Made by a program: the position numbers and the translations under genes
Shown here: positions 28,650 to 37,891 of the stretch, piece by piece
How the letters are laid out: the number at the start of each line of letters is the position of its first letter
Position numbering within the stretch: position 1 is the first letter of the stretch
Notes under the pieces: model-generated
Databases searched by the model: none
What the model was told of the DNA's origin: nothing
The model's input: only the letters and a program-made list of their open reading frames with translations
Assembly: GCF_008580665.1 (NCBI RefSeq)
Contig: NZ_BKDJ01000014.1
Span: 25,259-89,258, forward strand
Reading direction: 5' to 3'
DNA: 64,000 nt
Source of the DNA: Zafaria cholistanensis
GTDB lineage: Bacteria; Actinomycetota; Actinomycetes; Actinomycetales; Micrococcaceae

Positions 28650-31105
28650 GCCTCACCTCCAGTGACGGAAAAGTCCTCGTCGGCCTCCGAGCCGGGACTT
28701 CCGTGGGTGCTCCAGCCGATCGGAGAGACCGGAGCGGAAGCGGTGTTGGTCGGGGCCTTCGAGGGGCCCTCGCCTCCGGAGACTTTCCGGATCCGAGCCG
28801 CGGCGGTCTTGAAGAGGGGCTGCTTGGAAGCGGCATCCCAATCGGTGATGGTCAGCTCGTTGGCGGCCCGGCCGGCGCCGTCGGGCTCGTGGCCGGCCGG
28901 GGTGTCCCAGTAGCCGTAGTGGAAGGGCAGGAAGAGCACGCCGTCGCGGATGCCGCTGACGCGCACCTGCGCCCGCACCTTGCCGCGCGGGGTGGTGACC
29001 TCGGCGAGGTCTCCTTCGGCCAGGGCGTAGGTGCCGGCGTCGGCGGCGGACATTTCGACCCACACCTCCGGGGCGGCGGCCTGCAGCTGCAGTGCCCGGC
29101 CCGTCTTGGTGCGCGTGTGGAACTGGTAGAGGGTGCGCCCGGTGGTGAGTTGGAACGGGAAGTCCTCGCTGGGCAGCTCGTGCGGGGGCACGTATTCGGC
29201 GGCCCTGATGATGGCCCGGCCTTCCGGGTTCAGGGCCTTGTACTCCGGCGCTTGCATCGGGGCCCCCGTGACCAGGTCCCGACCGTAGCTTTCGCAATAG
29301 TCCGGCGCGCTCCAGAACTTCCCGTCCACGTAGAGCCGTTCGGTGCCGTCGGGGTTGTCCTCGTTGCAGGGCCACTGGATGCCGGACCCGCCGCGCAGCT
29401 TGGCGTAGCTGAGGCCGGTGTAGTCGCACGGCCGCCCGCGGGTGCATTCCTTCCACGCTTCGAACGCGGACTCGGCGTCGTGCCACTTCACCAGCGGTTG
29501 CCCGTCCTTGTCTTTCAGGTCCATCCGGCGGGCGTAGTCCAGGAAGATGTCCAGGTCTGCCCTGGCCTGCCCGGGCGGCTCGACGGCCTTTTCGGACAGG
29601 TGCACGGTCCGGTCCACGTTGGTGAACGTTCCGGTCTTTTCGCCCCAGGTCGCCGCCGGGAGAACGACGTCGGCCAGCTGCGCGGTCTCGGACAGGAAGA
29701 TGTCCTGCACCACCAGGAACAAACGTTCCTGGGACAGGATCGAGCGGACCCGTCCCAGCTCGGGCAGGGACACGGCCGGGTTGGTGCCGTTGACCCAGAG
29801 CATCCGGATCGATCCTTCCTCGGCGTAGCGCATCATCTGCATCACGTGGGTGGGCGGGGACATGTGCGGGATGGACATCGGGTCCACGTTCCAGACCCGG
29901 GCCAGGTCCTGCACGTGCGCGTCGTTGGACCAGTTGCGGAAGGCCGGCAGGTCCCCGTCCCCTCCGGCCTCCCGGGTGTTCTGCGCGGTGGGCTGGCCGT
30001 TCATCTGCAGGATCCCGCACCCGGGCTTGCCGAGCATGCCGCGCACGATGTTGATGTTGTTGACCTGCACCGCGGCCGCGGTGGCCTGGTTGGACTGGTA
30101 GAAGCCCTGCAGGACGGTGGAGAGCAGGCGTTCGGCGCCGCCAATGAGGCGCGCGGCCTCCCGGATCCGGTCCGCGGGCACGTCGCAGATCGTGGCCACG
30201 GTCTCCGGCGGGTAGTCCTTGACCTGCTGCACCAGGTCCTCGAACCCCACGGTGTGGGCCTCGATGTAGCCGTGATCGACCCAGTCGTTGGCGATGATCT
30301 CGTGGAGCAGCCCGTTCATCAGGGCCACGTTCGTGCCCGGGCGCGGTGCCAGGTGCACCGTCGCGGCCCTGGCCACCGGGGTGGCGCGGGGATCAACGCA
30401 GATAATTGCCGGCGGATTCGGACCCGCCAGCCGGTCCAGGATCCGCGCCCAGAGGACGGTCTGGGTTTCGGCCATGTTGTGCCCGTAGAGGGCGATCACG
30501 TCCGCGTGGTCGACGTCCGTGTAGGACCCGGGCTGGCCGTCGCAGGCAAAGGATTCCTTCAGGGCCGCAGCCGCGGTCGCCGTGCAGAGCCGTGTGTTCC
30601 CGTCGACGTGGTTGGTCCCCAACCCACCGTGGGCGAGGATGCCGAGCGTGTAGTACTCCTCGGCGAAGAGTTGGCCGGTGGTGTAGAAGCCGATGGCGCT
30701 GGCGCCCTGCTCGGCCAGCAGTTCCCGGGTCCTGCCGGCCACCCGGTCCATGGCAGTGTCCCAGTCCGTCTCCACCAGTTTCCCGCCCTCGCGGATCAGC
30801 GGTACGGTCAGCCGGTCCGGGGAGGAATTGGCCTGCCACCCGTACAGGTCCTTCGGGCCCAGGCGCCCGCGGTTGACCCGGTCGACGGCGCGGCCACGCA
30901 CCCCGGCGATCCGTCCGTCCTTGACCGCGATGTCCAGCGCGTCCCCGTTGGAGTGCAGGATCGAGGCCGTCTGCACCCACCGGTCCACCTCCCCAGGATC
31001 CAAGCCGTCCTCAAGGTGCGTGTCCACCCGCACGGGCCACTGCCCGCCCGCCGGGTAGGGGGTGCGTGTTCCCCACGGTTGAGCGATTCGGTCCGTGCGC
31101 TTCAT
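28646..31105 (-). CDS. Molybdopterin oxidoreductase lacking the N-terminal Fe-S cysteines
   Basis: This 819-residue protein has the fold of nitrate reductase/formate dehydrogenase catalytic subunits: LYGWQANSSPDRLTVPLIRE, FYTTGQLFAEEYYTLG, the region NTRLCTATA whose C174 is the likely Mo ligand, and a C-terminal molybdopterin-dinucleotide domain (about 680-790, FQLTTGRTLYQFHTRT). The [4Fe-4S] motif CxxCxxxC is absent: the matching segment reads QTASILHSNGDALDIAVKDG. Electron flow must differ from the usual route. ATG 31105 follows GGGAGGGAGCCGAGG. The substrate is unknown; nitrate-like oxyanions are a guess. Confidence 0.85.
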   Translation of the reverse strand: MKRTDRIAQPWGTRTPYPAGGQWPVRVDTHLEDGLDPGEVDRWVQTASILHSNGDALDIAVKDGRIAGVRGRAVDRVNRGRLGPKDLYGWQANSSPDRLTVPLIREGGKLVETDWDTAMDRVAGRTRELLAEQGASAIGFYTTGQLFAEEYYTLGILAHGGLGTNHVDGNTRLCTATAAAALKESFACDGQPGSYTDVDHADVIALYGHNMAETQTVLWARILDRLAGPNPPAIICVDPRATPVARAATVHLAPRPGTNVALMNGLLHEIIANDWVDHGYIEAHTVGFEDLVQQVKDYPPETVATICDVPADRIREAARLIGGAERLLSTVLQGFYQSNQATAAAVQVNNINIVRGMLGKPGCGILQMNGQPTAQNTREAGGDGDLPAFRNWSNDAHVQDLARVWNVDPMSIPHMSPPTHVMQMMRYAEEGSIRMLWVNGTNPAVSLPELGRVRSILSQERLFLVVQDIFLSETAQLADVVLPAATWGEKTGTFTNVDRTVHLSEKAVEPPGQARADLDIFLDYARRMDLKDKDGQPLVKWHDAESAFEAWKECTRGRPCDYTGLSYAKLRGGSGIQWPCNEDNPDGTERLYVDGKFWSAPDYCESYGRDLVTGAPMQAPEYKALNPEGRAIIRAAEYVPPHELPSEDFPFQLTTGRTLYQFHTRTKTGRALQLQAAAPEVWVEMSAADAGTYALAEGDLAEVTTPRGKVRAQVRVSGIRDGVLFLPFHYGYWDTPAGHEPDGAGRAANELTITDWDAASKQPLFKTAAARIRKVSGGEGPSKAPTNTASAPVSPIGWSTHGSPGSEADEDFSVTGGEA

Positions 31106-31341
31106 CCTCGGCTCCCTCCCACAAGTGGCATCGGCGGCAGCCGAGCGGCTCCGCGACCGGTCCACACCGACATTACGGAGACCGCCGGGAGCGGACAACC
31201 CGTCCCCGCGGAACCGGTGCCAGGACGAAGCCATACCGGCATCGAATGCGCGCCGCTATCGCGTGCGGCACCGGTGATCGTGCACCGAAGCCGTCCCCGC
31301 GCACCTCCCCGGCAGCACCGGACCCGGTGCTGCCGGGGACA

Positions 31342-31913
31342 TCACTTGTCATGCCCGGATGGGGCCGGTTTAGTGCCAAGGAGGATGTTCAGTGTCCATC
31401 CGAGCAGGGTGACCAAAACGACCGCCCCCGCCATCGAAGCCATCTGCACAGGCGTGCTCAGGATGCCCAGACTCACGATGAGGGTCGTTGCGCCCGCAGG
31501 TGGATGGGGCATCCTGATCCAAGTCAACACGAACGTAGTCAATGCCACGGACAGGGCCCCGGCCGCAAGGTGCGCCGGGGCCAAGCCGCCGACGGGAGCC
31601 GCCGGTACGTTCTGCAGACCGAAGACATACAGGCACAGCGCCCCGGCCATCAGCGCCACCGCATGGCCGACGAGTGCGTTGGCAGGCCGCGAGGCCTGCT
31701 GAGCCGGAGACTCAAAAAACAGCATCACCGTGGGACCCAGGCTGGGAAAAGCCACGGCAGGTGGGTCAGCAGCCCCACCGCCCCGCTGGCAGCCAGCACG
31801 GCCAAACACAGCACGGCCGCATACATGCCAGATCCCAAGCTTCCCCCAGCCGCAGCCAGCCGCTGCCACAACGGTTCTCGCACCATCCCTCCGCCCTCCG
31901 TCCGCAATGACAT
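31342..31913 (-). pseudogene. HPP-family membrane protein gene with frameshift
   Basis: The N-terminal part (MSLRTEGGGMVREPLWQRL to LTHLPWLFP) lies in one frame and the rest (SLGPTVMLFFESPAQQASRP to the end) in the next. A single missing base near 31740-31748 would restore LPWLFPSLGPTVMLFF, the HPP-family signature region. The C-terminal part keeps RMPHPPAGATTL with the HPP motif of the family and four helices. HPP proteins are membrane proteins, some linked to nitrite transport. A sequencing error cannot be excluded. Confidence 0.82.
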
Positions 31914-32066
31914 GGCATAGCCTCGCGCTTGCAAGCAGGTCCCGAGCGCCACCGGACAACAGAACCCAAGCCAAACGCGATCTGCAAGGGTTCAGCCTTC
32001 CAAACCGCCCCTGGCAAGGTGGCCCGGAGGCAGGGACCGGGACCGGATGGTTGGCCGGCGGGAGCA

Positions 32067-32390
32067 TCAGGACTCGTCCGTTTTCCTGAGGAAGAATGCA
32101 CCGACCGTGCCGGCGAGGGCCGCGAAAACGGCGACGGAATAGATGGCCAGCAGGACCTGGACGATGCGTGAGAAAGTGCCGGCACCGGTGATTCCATTGC
32201 CGATGACAGCCGCCATGGACGACAGGGACTGGGCATAGGAGGCATGCTCCCGGCGGCATACAGGAACTGGCTCGAGACCAGAACCACGATGGCGCTGACG
32301 GCACTGACGGCACTGAGCCACCCGAGCCTGCGGGCCCCGCTTTCCCGGCTCAGGCTTCGCAACCGATCCCTTCGGGCACCCACAACCGAA
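32067..32390 (-). pseudogene. Truncated, frameshifted channel-like gene
   Basis: Two frames joined near 32245 encode RLGWLSAVSAVSAIVVLVSS and FLYAAGS, then (in the next frame) SLSSMAAVIGNGITGAGTFS and VQVLLAIYSVAVFAALAGT. These match the last helices and pore of the intact channel at 33347-34105 almost step by step. The N-terminal helices are missing. It is therefore a decayed paralogue in the opposite orientation, only about 1 kb from the intact gene. Confidence 0.8.
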
Positions 32391-32506
32391 TGGACGGCAC
32401 CGCAGAGGCCTAGAGTGGTGCACAAGCCGCACCCCCTTAGGGTCCCTGGAGTATGGGCCGGCGGGGGCGGCCCCGTGCAGGTTGTATCCGATTCCGAGGA
32501 GGACCG

Positions 32507-33334
32507 ATGGAGATCGAGGATTCGATGATTCGCCGCGAGCAGGTCAGGGTCGCCGGCACCGACCTGTCCTACCTGGCCGCAGGGGACCCTTCCGCGCCAC
32601 CACTGCTGCTGTTGCACGGGACCTTTTGGAGCAGGGTGTGGCAGCCCGTCCTGCCCCAGCTCGCGACGGCACGGGCGTGCGTGGCCCTGGATTTGCCCGG
32701 ATTCGGGCGCAGCGAGGGCGAACTCGACGCCGGGACCGCGACCGTCCCGGCACTGGCGGCGGTCGTCCTGGAGGCGGCCGACCTTCTGGGATGGGAGACG
32801 TTCGACCTGGCCGGGCACGACATTGGTGGCGGCATCGCGCAGCATATCGCCGCCCACAGCGGACGGGTCGACAAACTCATCCTCATGAACTCGGTCATGT
32901 TCGATTCGTGGCCGGTTCCCGCGGTCGCCCGGTTCCGCGACCCGCAGCTGCGTGCCATCACCTCGCCCGAGGAACTGCTCCAAGCACGGATGAAGACCAT
33001 GCAACTGACCGTGGACCGCGAACTGAGCGATGAGGAGATCGCCGACTACACCTCGCCGTGGCGGAGCCCTGCCCGCTGCCGGTCATGGATGGCGATGGCC
33101 GCGGCCGCCGATGCGCACTACACCCTGGACCTGGTCCCGGCCCTGCGCACAGCGGCCCTCCCCACCCGGCTGATCTGGGGTCGGGATGACGAGTTCCAGA
33201 AGATCGAGTACGCGCACCGTTACGTGCGCGAGATCCCCGGCAGCGACCTGGTCGAGGTCACCGGCAAGCACATTCCCACCGAGGACTCCCCCGACGCCGT
33301 CGCCACGGCCATGCTCGAACACCTCGCGTCCTGA
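32507..33334 (+). CDS. Alpha/beta hydrolase with Asp nucleophile elbow
   Basis: This 275-residue enzyme has the oxyanion-hole LLLLHGTFW, the nucleophile elbow LAGHDIGGG with Asp in the nucleophile position, the acid region LIWGRDDEF, and a catalytic His in VTGKHIPTEDSP. Asp nucleophiles occur in haloalkane dehalogenases, epoxide hydrolases and related C-C or C-X cleaving enzymes, which suggests that class. ATG 32507 follows GAGGAGGA. It is the first gene of an apparent three-gene operon with a channel protein (12 nt gap) and a multi-pass membrane protein. Confidence 0.85.
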   Translation: MEIEDSMIRREQVRVAGTDLSYLAAGDPSAPPLLLLHGTFWSRVWQPVLPQLATARACVALDLPGFGRSEGELDAGTATVPALAAVVLEAADLLGWETFDLAGHDIGGGIAQHIAAHSGRVDKLILMNSVMFDSWPVPAVARFRDPQLRAITSPEELLQARMKTMQLTVDRELSDEEIADYTSPWRSPARCRSWMAMAAAADAHYTLDLVPALRTAALPTRLIWGRDDEFQKIEYAHRYVREIPGSDLVEVTGKHIPTEDSPDAVATAMLEHLAS

Positions 33335-33346
33335 AACGGAGGACCG

Positions 33347-34105
33347 GTGGGCGGCACAGGACACAGCGGGGCGCGGAGCCGGCTGCAGCACGCGGAAAGC
33401 CTCGCCGCCCGCTTGGACCGGCCCATGGGCCTGCTCGGGGTCCTCTTCCTGCTGGTGGTCCTGGGCCAGCTGCTGGTCCGCGACCCCGGATGGACCCGGG
33501 CCTTTACGGTGGCGGGCTGGGTGTTCTGGGTCGTGTTCGTCGCCGAGTTCCTCCTGCGCGCCTACGTGGCCCGGTTCCAGGCCGCGTTTTGGAAAAGGAA
33601 CTGGTGGCAGGCCGTGTTCCTGCTCGTTCCGTTCCTGCGCTTCTTCCGCGCCCTGCAAATCCTGCGCCTGGTACGGCTCGGACGCCTGGCGCGGTTCGGC
33701 GGCATCCTCTCCGCCGGGGTCCGGGGGTCCCGCTCGGCCGGACGGCTGCTCTCCAACCGGATCGGCTGGCTGGCCGCCACAACGGCCGTCGTGATCCTGA
33801 CCTCCAGCCAACTGCTCTACGCCGCGGGCTCCCACACCGACTACACGGCCGCCCTGCACGAGGCGGCCATGGCCACGATCACCGGCAGCGGCATCACCAG
33901 CCAGGATGCGTTCTCGAAGGTCCTGCAGATCGTGCTGGCCGTCTACTCGGTCGCCGTGTTCGCCACCCTCGCCGGTTCCCTCGGCGCCTACTTCCTGCGA
34001 GAAAAGCCACCACCCCCGCCCCACACCACCGCACTGCACACTCCCGCCCCACCCCCAAGACCGGCCCCAGACGACTCGGAGGACGCCCAGTGGAGATCGA
34101 ACTGA
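33347..34105 (+). CDS. Voltage-sensor-like ion channel with unusual pore
   Basis: This 252-residue membrane protein starts at GTG behind GGAGGA. It has helices at about 27-45, 50-70 and 85-100, an S4-like segment with regularly spaced arginines (LRFFRALQILRLVRLGRL), a helix at about 145-165, a pore loop and a last helix at about 195-215. The pore loop reads ATITGSGITSQ rather than the potassium-channel TVGYGD. The decayed copy at 32067 has VIGNGITGAG there, so the I-x-G-x-GIT pattern seems family specific. The C-terminus is Pro-rich. Ion selectivity is unknown. Confidence 0.8.
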   Translation: MGGTGHSGARSRLQHAESLAARLDRPMGLLGVLFLLVVLGQLLVRDPGWTRAFTVAGWVFWVVFVAEFLLRAYVARFQAAFWKRNWWQAVFLLVPFLRFFRALQILRLVRLGRLARFGGILSAGVRGSRSAGRLLSNRIGWLAATTAVVILTSSQLLYAAGSHTDYTAALHEAAMATITGSGITSQDAFSKVLQIVLAVYSVAVFATLAGSLGAYFLREKPPPPPHTTALHTPAPPPRPAPDDSEDAQWRSN

Positions 34106-34899
34106 ACGCCGCCCAGAGCGTGGGGATTGCCGCCGTCCCGGCGCTCGTGCTGACGGGGCTGCACCTGGCCGCTCCGCGCATCCGTTCCCTGCCGCTGGTG
34201 CCCGAACACTATCTGGGTTCCTTTGCCGGGGGCCTGGCGGTCGCCTACGTCTTCCTGCACCTGCTACCGGAAATCGCTGCCGGCAACGAGGCCATCGGCG
34301 AGGCCCTCACCGACATCCTGGAACCGACGCCGCTGCTGGAGCTGGCCATCTTTTTCGTGGCGCTGGCTGGCTTCACCGTGTTCTACGGGCTCGAACGCCT
34401 GGCCGCCGCCCACGGCGAACGGGACCGGCCGGCCGGCGGCCGCCCGAACGGTGATGCGCCGGTGGACGCGTCCGGTCCTGCCGGGGTGTATTGGCTGCAT
34501 TTGGGCTCATTCATGGTCTACAACGGGCTCATCACCTACACCATGGCCCTGCGCGTGCGCACCGGGCTGCTGTTCGCCCTCTTGTTCACGGTGGCCATGG
34601 GCCTGCACTTCGTGCTCACCGACCGGTCCCTTCAGGAACACTACCCGCGCCGGTTCGGCCGTCACGGGCGGGTCCTGCTCGCCGCCTCCCTCATTGTCGG
34701 CTGGGCGCTGTCCGTGGCCTTCGCCCCGACCAGCACGTTGTTGGTCGCCCTGCTGACCGCCCTGCTCGGCGGATCGGTGCTGCTGAACGTCTTCAAGGAA
34801 GAAGTCCCCACCAACCGCACCTCCAGTTTCGGATGGTTTGCCGTGGGCCTGGTGCTCTACTCCCTCCTGCTCGCACTCGTCACCGCAGTCTCCGAATAG
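34090..34899 (+). CDS. Multi-pass membrane protein, ZIP-like
   Basis: This 269-residue protein starts at GTG, overlapping the channel gene by 16 bp, so translation is probably coupled. Eight hydrophobic helices are likely, with a His/Glu pair in FLHLLPEIAAGNEAIGEAL and a second His in LHLGSFMVYNGL; the cytoplasmic loop at about 100-130 is charged. The helix arrangement and the histidines recall ZIP metal transporters, but the match is weak. An alternative is an uncharacterised membrane protein family. Context: last gene of the hydrolase-channel operon. Confidence 0.6.
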   Translation: MEIELNAAQSVGIAAVPALVLTGLHLAAPRIRSLPLVPEHYLGSFAGGLAVAYVFLHLLPEIAAGNEAIGEALTDILEPTPLLELAIFFVALAGFTVFYGLERLAAAHGERDRPAGGRPNGDAPVDASGPAGVYWLHLGSFMVYNGLITYTMALRVRTGLLFALLFTVAMGLHFVLTDRSLQEHYPRRFGRHGRVLLAASLIVGWALSVAFAPTSTLLVALLTALLGGSVLLNVFKEEVPTNRTSSFGWFAVGLVLYSLLLALVTAVSE

Positions 34900-35193
34900 T
34901 TTCCCCGGGGAACGCTGTGAGTCCGGGACACGAGCTGCCTGGACCTCGAGCGTCGAGGCAGGGTCGGCACCTGCCCAAAAGCGCATAGTGCGCGGCTGGT
35001 GTTCAGGGTGTTCTGCCGCGTCCAACGGACCGTTCGCCAAGGTTATCTCCTGCATCTGACCGCGTGCCGCTGTGGAGGTAGGAGGAGAGGGGCCGGACCT
35101 TCACCTGTTCGGGACACCGGAGTAGGGTCGGCTGCGGGGATCCCCGCCCCGGGGCCCTTCGGAAAAAGACCGCCCAGAACGAAGGAGAGACCG

Positions 35194-35604
35194 ATGACTC
35201 ACCACGTGACCTCGATGCTGGAGACCCATCCGAGGGGTGTGGACGCGCTGGATAAGGAAAAGCTTGCCGCGTGCATTGCCGCATGTTTCGAGTGCGCCGC
35301 CACCTGCACCGCCTGCGCTGACGCCTGCCTGGGCGAAGACATGGTCGCCGACCTGGTCAGGTGCATCCGCCTGAACGCCGACTGCGCCGACGTGTGCGCC
35401 GCAACCGGCGCGGTCCTGTCCCGGCAAACGGAGCGGAACTTGGATCTCACCCGCGCGATCGTGGAAGCTTGCCGGAGAGCGTGCAAGGCCTGCGGCGACG
35501 AATGCGCCACCCACGGTGACATGCATGAACACTGCCGCATCTGTGCCGACGCCTGCAGGCGCTGTGAGCAGGCCTGCACTGACCTGCTGTCCTCCCTCGG
35601 CTAG
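35194..35604 (+). CDS. Four-helix-bundle copper-binding (Csp-like) protein
   Basis: This 136-residue soluble protein contains 18 cysteines, most as CxxxC or CxxC pairs facing one side of predicted helices (ACIAACFECAATCTACADAC, then ACRRACKACGDEC and CRICADACRRC). This is the pattern of DUF326/Csp copper-storage proteins, whose four-helix bundle is filled with Cu(I). No signal peptide is present, so it should be cytosolic like Csp3. GAAGGAGAG precedes the ATG. A 9-bp hairpin follows. It points to metal handling in this module. Confidence 0.9.
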   Translation: MTHHVTSMLETHPRGVDALDKEKLAACIAACFECAATCTACADACLGEDMVADLVRCIRLNADCADVCAATGAVLSRQTERNLDLTRAIVEACRRACKACGDECATHGDMHEHCRICADACRRCEQACTDLLSSLG

Positions 35605-35617
35605 TCCATTCCATGCT

Positions 35618-35654
35618 GGCGGGACCGGAAACCTTTGGGATTCCAGGTCCCGCC
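35618..35654 (+). terminator. Hairpin terminator after the Csp-like gene
   Basis: GGCGGGACC and GGTCCCGCC pair over 9 bp around a 19-nt loop, 13 nt after the stop codon. No T tract. Confidence 0.6.
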
Positions 35655-35934
35655 CGCTGCACGCAGCTACGGGGACCGGGGATCCTTTGCGCTGAACGTT
35701 TCCAGCGAAAGAGCACTGACAGGTTTTCCCTTCCCCAGCGTCTATGCCGCCACCAAGATCGTGATTATCCGGTGTCGGCAGGCGCTGCACGAAACCTCGA
35801 TGCATGTCGCGACCGCCTACACGGGATGACCGCCGCCGGCATGATGAGCACTTCCGCCGCCGGGGAGGACCTGGGCTTTGGCTGCCGCCGTGTGAAGAAC
35901 GTCGTCGCCGAGATCCTTACCGGCCTGAAAGACG

Positions 35935-36075
35935 ATGAGCACGAAATCAACACCGCACTGGCTGCGCCGGAAAACGCAAGTGCTCAACGCCCGGGATCGG
36001 TTGGTGGTCGATGCGGACCTGGTCCTGCTCCTGGCGGCAATGGAGGGAGCCGCCCGTAGCCGCCGCAGTATCTGA
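35935..36075 (+). CDS. Possible small ORF, 46 residues
   Basis: The frame encodes a short basic protein with NARDRLVVDADLVLLLAAME in its middle. It ends 41 nt before the HAD gene. The surrounding 500 bp (35605-36116) have no other gene. No family or ribosome-binding site is clear, so it may be a gene remnant. Confidence 0.3.
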   Translation: MSTKSTPHWLRRKTQVLNARDRLVVDADLVLLLAAMEGAARSRRSI

Positions 36076-36116
36076 ACCCCCGCAGTACCAGCCGTGAGAA
36101 CAGGAGCTGACTTGCC

Positions 36117-36794
36117 GTGATTGACTCCCCCGATGTGATCGTTTTCGACGTCAACGGAACGCTTTCCGACATGGGACCGTTGGCCGGAGCGTTCATCGAG
36201 TCCGGAGCGCCCGGGCATCTGGCCACCCAGTGGTTCGCTACCGTCCTGCGTGACGGGTTCGCCGTTACGGCCGCAGGCGGCAGCGCGCCTTTCGCGCAGA
36301 TTGCCCAGGACAACCTGAGCCGTTTGCTGACAGAACACGGCGTCCCCTCCGTGGCAGACGGAACCGGGCGCATCATGGAAGCCCTGCGCAACCTCGGCGT
36401 GCACCCCGACGTGCCCTCCGGCGTGGAGGCGCTGGCCGGGGCGGCGCAGCTGGTCACCCTGAGCAACGGCTCAGCCCAGGTCGCCCAGACACTGCTGGAA
36501 ACGGGCGGACTCCTTCGGCATTTCACCCGGTTGCTCAGTGTCGAGGACGCGCCGGGCTGGAAACCTGCCCGGTCCGCCTACGCATACGCGGCCGTCGAGT
36601 GCGGCGTTGCGCCTTCCCGGATGCTCCTGGTCGCCGTGCACCCGTGGGACATCCACGGAGCCCATGCCGCCGGGCTGAGAACAGCATGGCTGAACCGTTC
36701 CGGCGCCGCCTACCCGGGCTACTTCACCAGCCCTGACATCGAAATTCCGGACCTGCCGGCGCTGGCAAGGCAGCTGGCGACTCCCCGTCCCTAA
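36117..36794 (+). CDS. Haloacid-dehalogenase type II-like HAD hydrolase
   Basis: This 225-residue protein starts at GTG. It has motif I FDVNGTLSD (first Asp is the nucleophile), motif II VTLSNGS, and a lysine region GWKPARSAYAYA. The motif IV acidic pair is replaced by VAVHPWDIHGA, the pattern of L-2-haloacid dehalogenases rather than phosphatases. The predicted reaction is hydrolytic removal of halogen from 2-haloalkanoic acids. The nearby Asp-nucleophile hydrolase at 32507 is a possible companion in dehalogenation; this link is inference. Confidence 0.85.
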   Translation: MIDSPDVIVFDVNGTLSDMGPLAGAFIESGAPGHLATQWFATVLRDGFAVTAAGGSAPFAQIAQDNLSRLLTEHGVPSVADGTGRIMEALRNLGVHPDVPSGVEALAGAAQLVTLSNGSAQVAQTLLETGGLLRHFTRLLSVEDAPGWKPARSAYAYAAVECGVAPSRMLLVAVHPWDIHGAHAAGLRTAWLNRSGAAYPGYFTSPDIEIPDLPALARQLATPRP

Positions 36795-37891
36795 ACCACA
36801 AGGAGTACGGGAGGAAGCGCCAGGGACGAAACATGGCTCCGGGCCATACCCGCAACGCCCGAGGACAGGGCTGCGGCGCGCCAACGCCCACTCGACCTCC
36901 TCGGGGGTGGCTGCCCTCGCCACGTTCCAGGGTCATCAATCCCTTCCGACAACCCAACTGGCTACTCGTACTCCACCGGCGGTCTGACCCCAACCACCCC
37001 CGGACACCATCTGCGACAGCAGGCCTCGTGCCTGCGGTCCACCACCACGTCGTAACGGAACTCGTCGGGACAGGACCTCGGCATCTGTTCTCCTCCGGTC
37101 CAGGCCGGAAATCAGTGGTCTTGAGCCGTCAGGCATCTCCAAAGAGACGTTCTTCGACTGCCGGAGGAATCGCCCCGTCCGACCATCCGCCACCGGTATT
37201 CCGGGTCCAGATCCGAAGGCTCCTGACCGCCAGAAAGGACCCGGAACGGTCAATATGTCCACAAATTTGAATTTCTGACAAAACCCAGTGGCGCACATCA
37301 CATACGCCATGTAGGGTAAAACGCGTGATTGGGGCAGGCTCGATGAGGACGCTCCGGTCCAAACGACAACGCAGCCGTCCAGCAACGTAGCTAGGCGGCC
37401 GGGACACCCACAAGAAACGGGTTGGACGAAGGGATGCCGTTCCTGACGCAGACGCTCCTGCAGGTTGGCAGGTGAGCGGTCCACAGGGACCCGCAGACCG
37501 GCCAACGCGCAGGAGGAACTATGGAACCGCCCGCCGTGCCCGTCGCAAAGTCCGCCGGTCACCCCGGCGGGCTTTGCCGTGCCGACCCGGCTATGGGCAG
37601 CAACTATGAACCTGGGCCGGCCGGGGTCTGAACCGTTCATCCGGGACCAGGGCGCCTGAGCCAACAGTCGACCACCCCACCCCCGAAAGCAAGTCTCGCA
37701 GCCGGAGGGATGCAAGACGATTTTGTCGAGACAGGTGCGACCATGGCGACTTTGGACGCTTTGTGGGGTGTTCCATGGTCGCTCTGTGCCTTTGGTTGCC
37801 GATGACAAGAATGGGTTTGGAACCGGTAAGGCCGGCGCACACCGCCGTCGAACGGTCCCGGTCCAAGCGGCTCCCGGCCAGTGAACAGGCA
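36795..37891. other. 1.1-kb gene-free stretch containing a 42-bp element
   Basis: A 318-codon minus-strand frame covers most of it, but the translation is Arg/Gly/Pro-rich with no domain. GC drops near 37240-37330. The only clear structure is the 42-bp element at 37692. The stretch marks the border between two accessory modules. Confidence 0.55.
37692..37733. repeat. Dispersed 42-bp element, full copy (site c)
   Basis: It has the same length and orientation as the copy at 26074 and matches it at about 36 of 42 positions. The core GGAGGGATGCAAGACG and the end TTGTCGAGACA are identical. The two full copies bracket about 11.6 kb that begins at hipB and ends after the HAD gene. Confidence 0.8.
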
